Part shown: positions 61,559 to 64,000 of the stretch, in pieces
How positions within the stretch are numbered: position 1 is the stretch's first letter
How the letters are laid out: each line of letters opens with the position of its first letter
Assembly: GCF_001547525.1 (NCBI RefSeq)
Contig: NZ_LNJP01000003.1
Location: 1,054,001 to 1,118,000, forward strand
Direction: 5' to 3'
Origin: Burkholderia anthina
GTDB lineage: Bacteria > Pseudomonadota > Gammaproteobacteria > Burkholderiales > Burkholderiaceae
Length of the DNA stretch: 64,000 nt
Translations under genes and position numbers: made by a program
The notes under the pieces: model-generated
The model's database searches: none
What the model saw: only the letters and a program-made list of their open reading frames with translations
Told to the model about the DNA's origin: nothing

Positions 61559-62338
61559 TTGAATCATCGAATCAACCTGACGCAGGTCGTCACGGCAGTC
61601 CGGCGCGCGGCGCTGCCGCTGTTCGCCGCGGCAATCGCGAGCGGCGCGACCACGGCCGCCGCCGCACCGACGCAGGACCCGCGCGACTTCGATTATGCGC
61701 ATCAGCAGGCCTGGCAGATCGAGTCGGGCGATTCGCAATCGCCGATCGACATCCGGTCGGGCACCGTCGTGCAGGCCGAACGCATGCCCGGCGTGAACGA
61801 CGCGATCGTCGTGCACGTCGCCACGGGCGGCGCGACCGTCGTGGACAACGGCCACACCGTGCAGGTCGTGCCGAAGCAAAGCGACGTGATCATCCGCGGC
61901 CGTCACTTCCGGCTGCTTCAGGCGCACTTCCACGCGCCGGCCGAGCACACGATCGACGGCCGGCGTTATCCGCTCGAAGGCCATTTCGTGTTCCGCGCGC
62001 AGGACGGCCGGCTTGCCGTCGTCGCGGTGCTGTATCGCAACGGCAACGAGAACGCGCAGTTCGCGTCGATCGTGCGCGCGGCGCGGCGCGGCGTCGCGTC
62101 GCCGCTGGCGTCGTTCGACGTGGCGGCGCTGATGCCGGACGATCTCGACAGCTATTACCACTACCTCGGCTCGCTGACGACGCCCCCGCTCACCGAGAAC
62201 GTCGAATGGTATGTGCTGCAGGACACGATGGAGCTGTCCGCGGCGGACATCGACGCGTTCACGCGGCACTACTCGCACAACGCGCGCGCCACGCAGCCGC
62301 TGAACGGACGCCCGCTGTTGAAGTACCAGCGGCACTGA
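61559..62338 (+). CDS. Periplasmic alpha-carbonic anhydrase
   Basis: This encodes 259 residues from TTG 61559, chosen for GAGGA 6 bases upstream and because the signal peptide (ending TTAAAA) begins there. The zinc ligands are in LLQAHFHAPAEHTIDGRRYP (His-x-His and a third His). SQSPIDIRSG and LGSLTTPPLTENVEWYVL are alpha-CA motifs. It interconverts CO2 and bicarbonate in the periplasm. Its promoter carries the best RcsB-like box in the window. Confidence 0.92.
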   Translation: MNHRINLTQVVTAVRRAALPLFAAAIASGATTAAAAPTQDPRDFDYAHQQAWQIESGDSQSPIDIRSGTVVQAERMPGVNDAIVVHVATGGATVVDNGHTVQVVPKQSDVIIRGRHFRLLQAHFHAPAEHTIDGRRYPLEGHFVFRAQDGRLAVVAVLYRNGNENAQFASIVRAARRGVASPLASFDVAALMPDDLDSYYHYLGSLTTPPLTENVEWYVLQDTMELSAADIDAFTRHYSHNARATQPLNGRPLLKYQRH

Positions 62339-62373
62339 ACCCACGCAACATCGCTCATCCAAGGAGAATGTCC

Positions 62374-64000
62374 ATGTCGAACCCATCGAAGTGCCCGTTC
62401 AACCACACCGCAGGCAGCGGCACGACGAACAAGGACTGGTGGCCGAATCAGCTGAACCTGAACGTCCTGCATCGGCATTCGGCGCTGTCCGATCCGATGG
62501 ACCCGGATTTCGACTACGCAGAAGCGTTCAAGAAGCTCGATCTCGCCGCGGTGAAGCAGGACCTGCACGCGCTGATGACGACCTCGCAGGACTGGTGGCC
62601 GGCCGACTTCGGCCACTACGGCGGCCTGTTCGTGCGCATGGCGTGGCATAGCGCCGGCACCTACCGCACGGCCGACGGCCGCGGCGGCGCCGGCGGCGGG
62701 CAGCAGCGCTTCGCGCCGCTCAACAGCTGGCCGGACAACGTCAGCCTCGACAAGGCCCGCCGCCTGCTGTGGCCGATCAAGCAGAAGTACGGCCGCAACA
62801 TCTCGTGGGCCGACCTGCTGATCCTGACCGGCAACGTCGCGCTCGAATCGATGGGCTTCAAGACCTTCGGCTATGCCGGCGGCCGCGTCGACACGTGGGA
62901 GCCGGACGACGTCTACTGGGGCTCGGAAAAGATCTGGCTGGAACTGAGCGGCGGCCCGAACAGCCGCTACACCGGCAAGCGCGAGCTCGAAAGCCCGCTC
63001 GCCGCGGTGCAGATGGGCCTGATCTACGTGAACCCGGAAGGCCCGGACGGCAACCCCGACCCGGTCGCCGCCGCGCACGACATCCGCGAGACGTTCGCGC
63101 GCATGGCGATGAACGACGAGGAAACGGTCGCGCTGATCGCGGGCGGCCACACGTTCGGCAAGACGCACGGCGCCGGCCCGGCGTCGAACGTCGGCCCCGA
63201 GCCGGAAGCCGCGGGCCTCGAAGAGCAGGGGCTCGGCTGGAAGAGCACGTTCGGCACGGGCAAGGGCAAGGACACGATCACGAGCGGCCTCGAAGTCACG
63301 TGGACGTCGACGCCGACGCAGTGGAGCAACGATTTCTTCAAACACCTGTTCAGCTACGAATGGGAGCTCACGAAGAGCCCGGCCGGCGCGCACCAGTGGG
63401 TCGCGAAGGATGCGGACGAAGTGATTCCCGATGCGTACGACGCGTCGAAGAAGCATCGCCCGACGATGTTGACGACCGACCTGTCGCTGCGTTTCGACCC
63501 GGCCTACGAAAAGATCTCGCGCCGCTTCTACGAGAACCCGGCCGAGTTCGCCGACGCGTTCGCACGCGCATGGTTCAAGCTCACGCACCGCGACATGGGC
63601 CCGCGCTCGCGCTATCTCGGCCCGGACGTGCCGGCGGAACACCTGCTGTGGCAGGACCCGATCCCGGCCGTCGATCACCCGCTGATCGACGCCGCCGACG
63701 TCGCCGCGCTCAAGGCGAAGGTGCTGGCCACCGGCCTGTCGGTGTCGCAGCTCGTGTCGACCGCATGGGCGTCGGCGGCGACGTTCCGCGGCTCGGACAA
63801 GCGCGGCGGCGCGAACGGTGCGCGCATTCGTCTCGCGCCGCAGAAGGACTGGGAAGTGAACCAGCCGGCGGCGCTCGCGGCGGTGCTCGAAACGCTCGAA
63901 GGCGTGCGCAAGGCGTTCAACGATGCGCAGACGGACGGCAAGAAGGTGTCGCTGGCCGACCTGATCGTGCTGGCCGGCGCGGCGGGCGTCGAGCAGGCGG
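62374..64000 (+). CDS. katG: Catalase-peroxidase KatG (3' truncated by window edge)
   Basis: About 542 of roughly 728 residues are visible. ATG 62374 has AAGGAG at ideal spacing; ATG 62368 is too close to it. FVRMAWHSAGTYRTADGRGG carries the distal Arg-Trp-His triad. GLIYVNPEGPDGNP supplies the Tyr of the Met-Tyr-Trp adduct. LIAGGHTFGKTHGAGP supplies the proximal haem-ligating His. It is cytoplasmic and removes hydrogen peroxide. It lies 35 bp after the carbonic anhydrase gene, in the same direction, with no terminator between. Confidence 0.95.
   Translation, partial: MSNPSKCPFNHTAGSGTTNKDWWPNQLNLNVLHRHSALSDPMDPDFDYAEAFKKLDLAAVKQDLHALMTTSQDWWPADFGHYGGLFVRMAWHSAGTYRTADGRGGAGGGQQRFAPLNSWPDNVSLDKARRLLWPIKQKYGRNISWADLLILTGNVALESMGFKTFGYAGGRVDTWEPDDVYWGSEKIWLELSGGPNSRYTGKRELESPLAAVQMGLIYVNPEGPDGNPDPVAAAHDIRETFARMAMNDEETVALIAGGHTFGKTHGAGPASNVGPEPEAAGLEEQGLGWKSTFGTGKGKDTITSGLEVTWTSTPTQWSNDFFKHLFSYEWELTKSPAGAHQWVAKDADEVIPDAYDASKKHRPTMLTTDLSLRFDPAYEKISRRFYENPAEFADAFARAWFKLTHRDMGPRSRYLGPDVPAEHLLWQDPIPAVDHPLIDAADVAALKAKVLATGLSVSQLVSTAWASAATFRGSDKRGGANGARIRLAPQKDWEVNQPAALAAVLETLEGVRKAFNDAQTDGKKVSLADLIVLAGAAGVEQA

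Noticed and set aside
1..64000. tRNA, rRNA, insertion sequences, integrase or prophage
   Set aside because: No cloverleaf, ribosomal RNA core, transposase, integrase or phage structural motif was noticed on either strand; a tool search could still find a short element.

Overview
The window is about 67% GC (estimated by eye) with strong third-position GC bias. Its gene set (acr3-type ars operon, azlCD with Lrp, chaperone-usher fimbriae, trimeric autotransporter adhesins with a YadA-like anchor, SymE and HigBA modules, katG) points to a Burkholderia, most likely the Burkholderia cepacia complex and a secondary replicon. From memory only, the adhesin block at 30-57 kb resembles the trimeric-autotransporter cluster known on chromosome 2 of B. 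cenocepacia. No rRNA, tRNA, insertion sequence or CRISPR array was seen.

Layout. 0-6.2 kb: flavin reductase (cut by the window edge), a decayed MFS fragment, DUF2322, a secreted protein, a LysE exporter, a HigBA toxin-antitoxin pair, and Lrp divergent from azlCD. 6.2-12.9 kb: fimA-fimC-fimD flanked by debris: shuffled fragments of surE and tlpA, a broken tip adhesin on the opposite strand, and a decayed receiver domain where a tip-adhesin gene would be expected. 12.9-26.5 kb: metabolic and regulatory genes (SurE, SDR, cupin, PLP decarboxylase with ArsR, LysR with an aldo/keto reductase, VapBC, isochorismatase, LysR, TlpA, potassium channel, MarC). 26.7-29.5 kb: arsR-arsC-acr3-arsH. 29.6-57 kb: surface and signalling island with an atypical OmpR-type regulator, two BvgS/RcsC-like hybrid kinases, two RcsB-like response regulators, an OmpA lipoprotein and three trimeric autotransporters, the third 3,086 residues long. 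57-64 kb: SymE/XRE, a GT25 glycosyltransferase, NUDIX, a periplasmic PPIase, alpha-carbonic anhydrase and katG (cut by the window edge).

Main discovery candidate. A 14-bp palindrome, TMRGAC-nn-GTCYKA and close variants, recurs in intergenic DNA. At seven places it lies exactly 23 bp upstream of a -10-like hexamer (AACAAT, TACACT, GACAAT, CACAAT twice, TGTAAT, AATAAT), so its centre falls near -42. Two further places fit more weakly. The box has the length and symmetry of the enterobacterial RcsB/RcsAB box, and the window encodes two close RcsB look-alikes. Four of these promoters lead into short units of about 75-95 nt that have no convincing ORF, contain hairpins and end in a Rho-independent terminator. 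These look like a set of co-regulated small RNAs, recalling RcsB control of RprA in E. coli. Other boxes precede the potassium channel (predicted leaderless), carbonic anhydrase (divergent from one sRNA), a membrane-protein/GT25 pair and all three adhesins. I infer an Rcs-like phosphorelay (hybrid kinases with HPt to RcsB-like regulators) controlling adhesins, small RNAs and envelope or ion genes. All of this is read by eye and untested.
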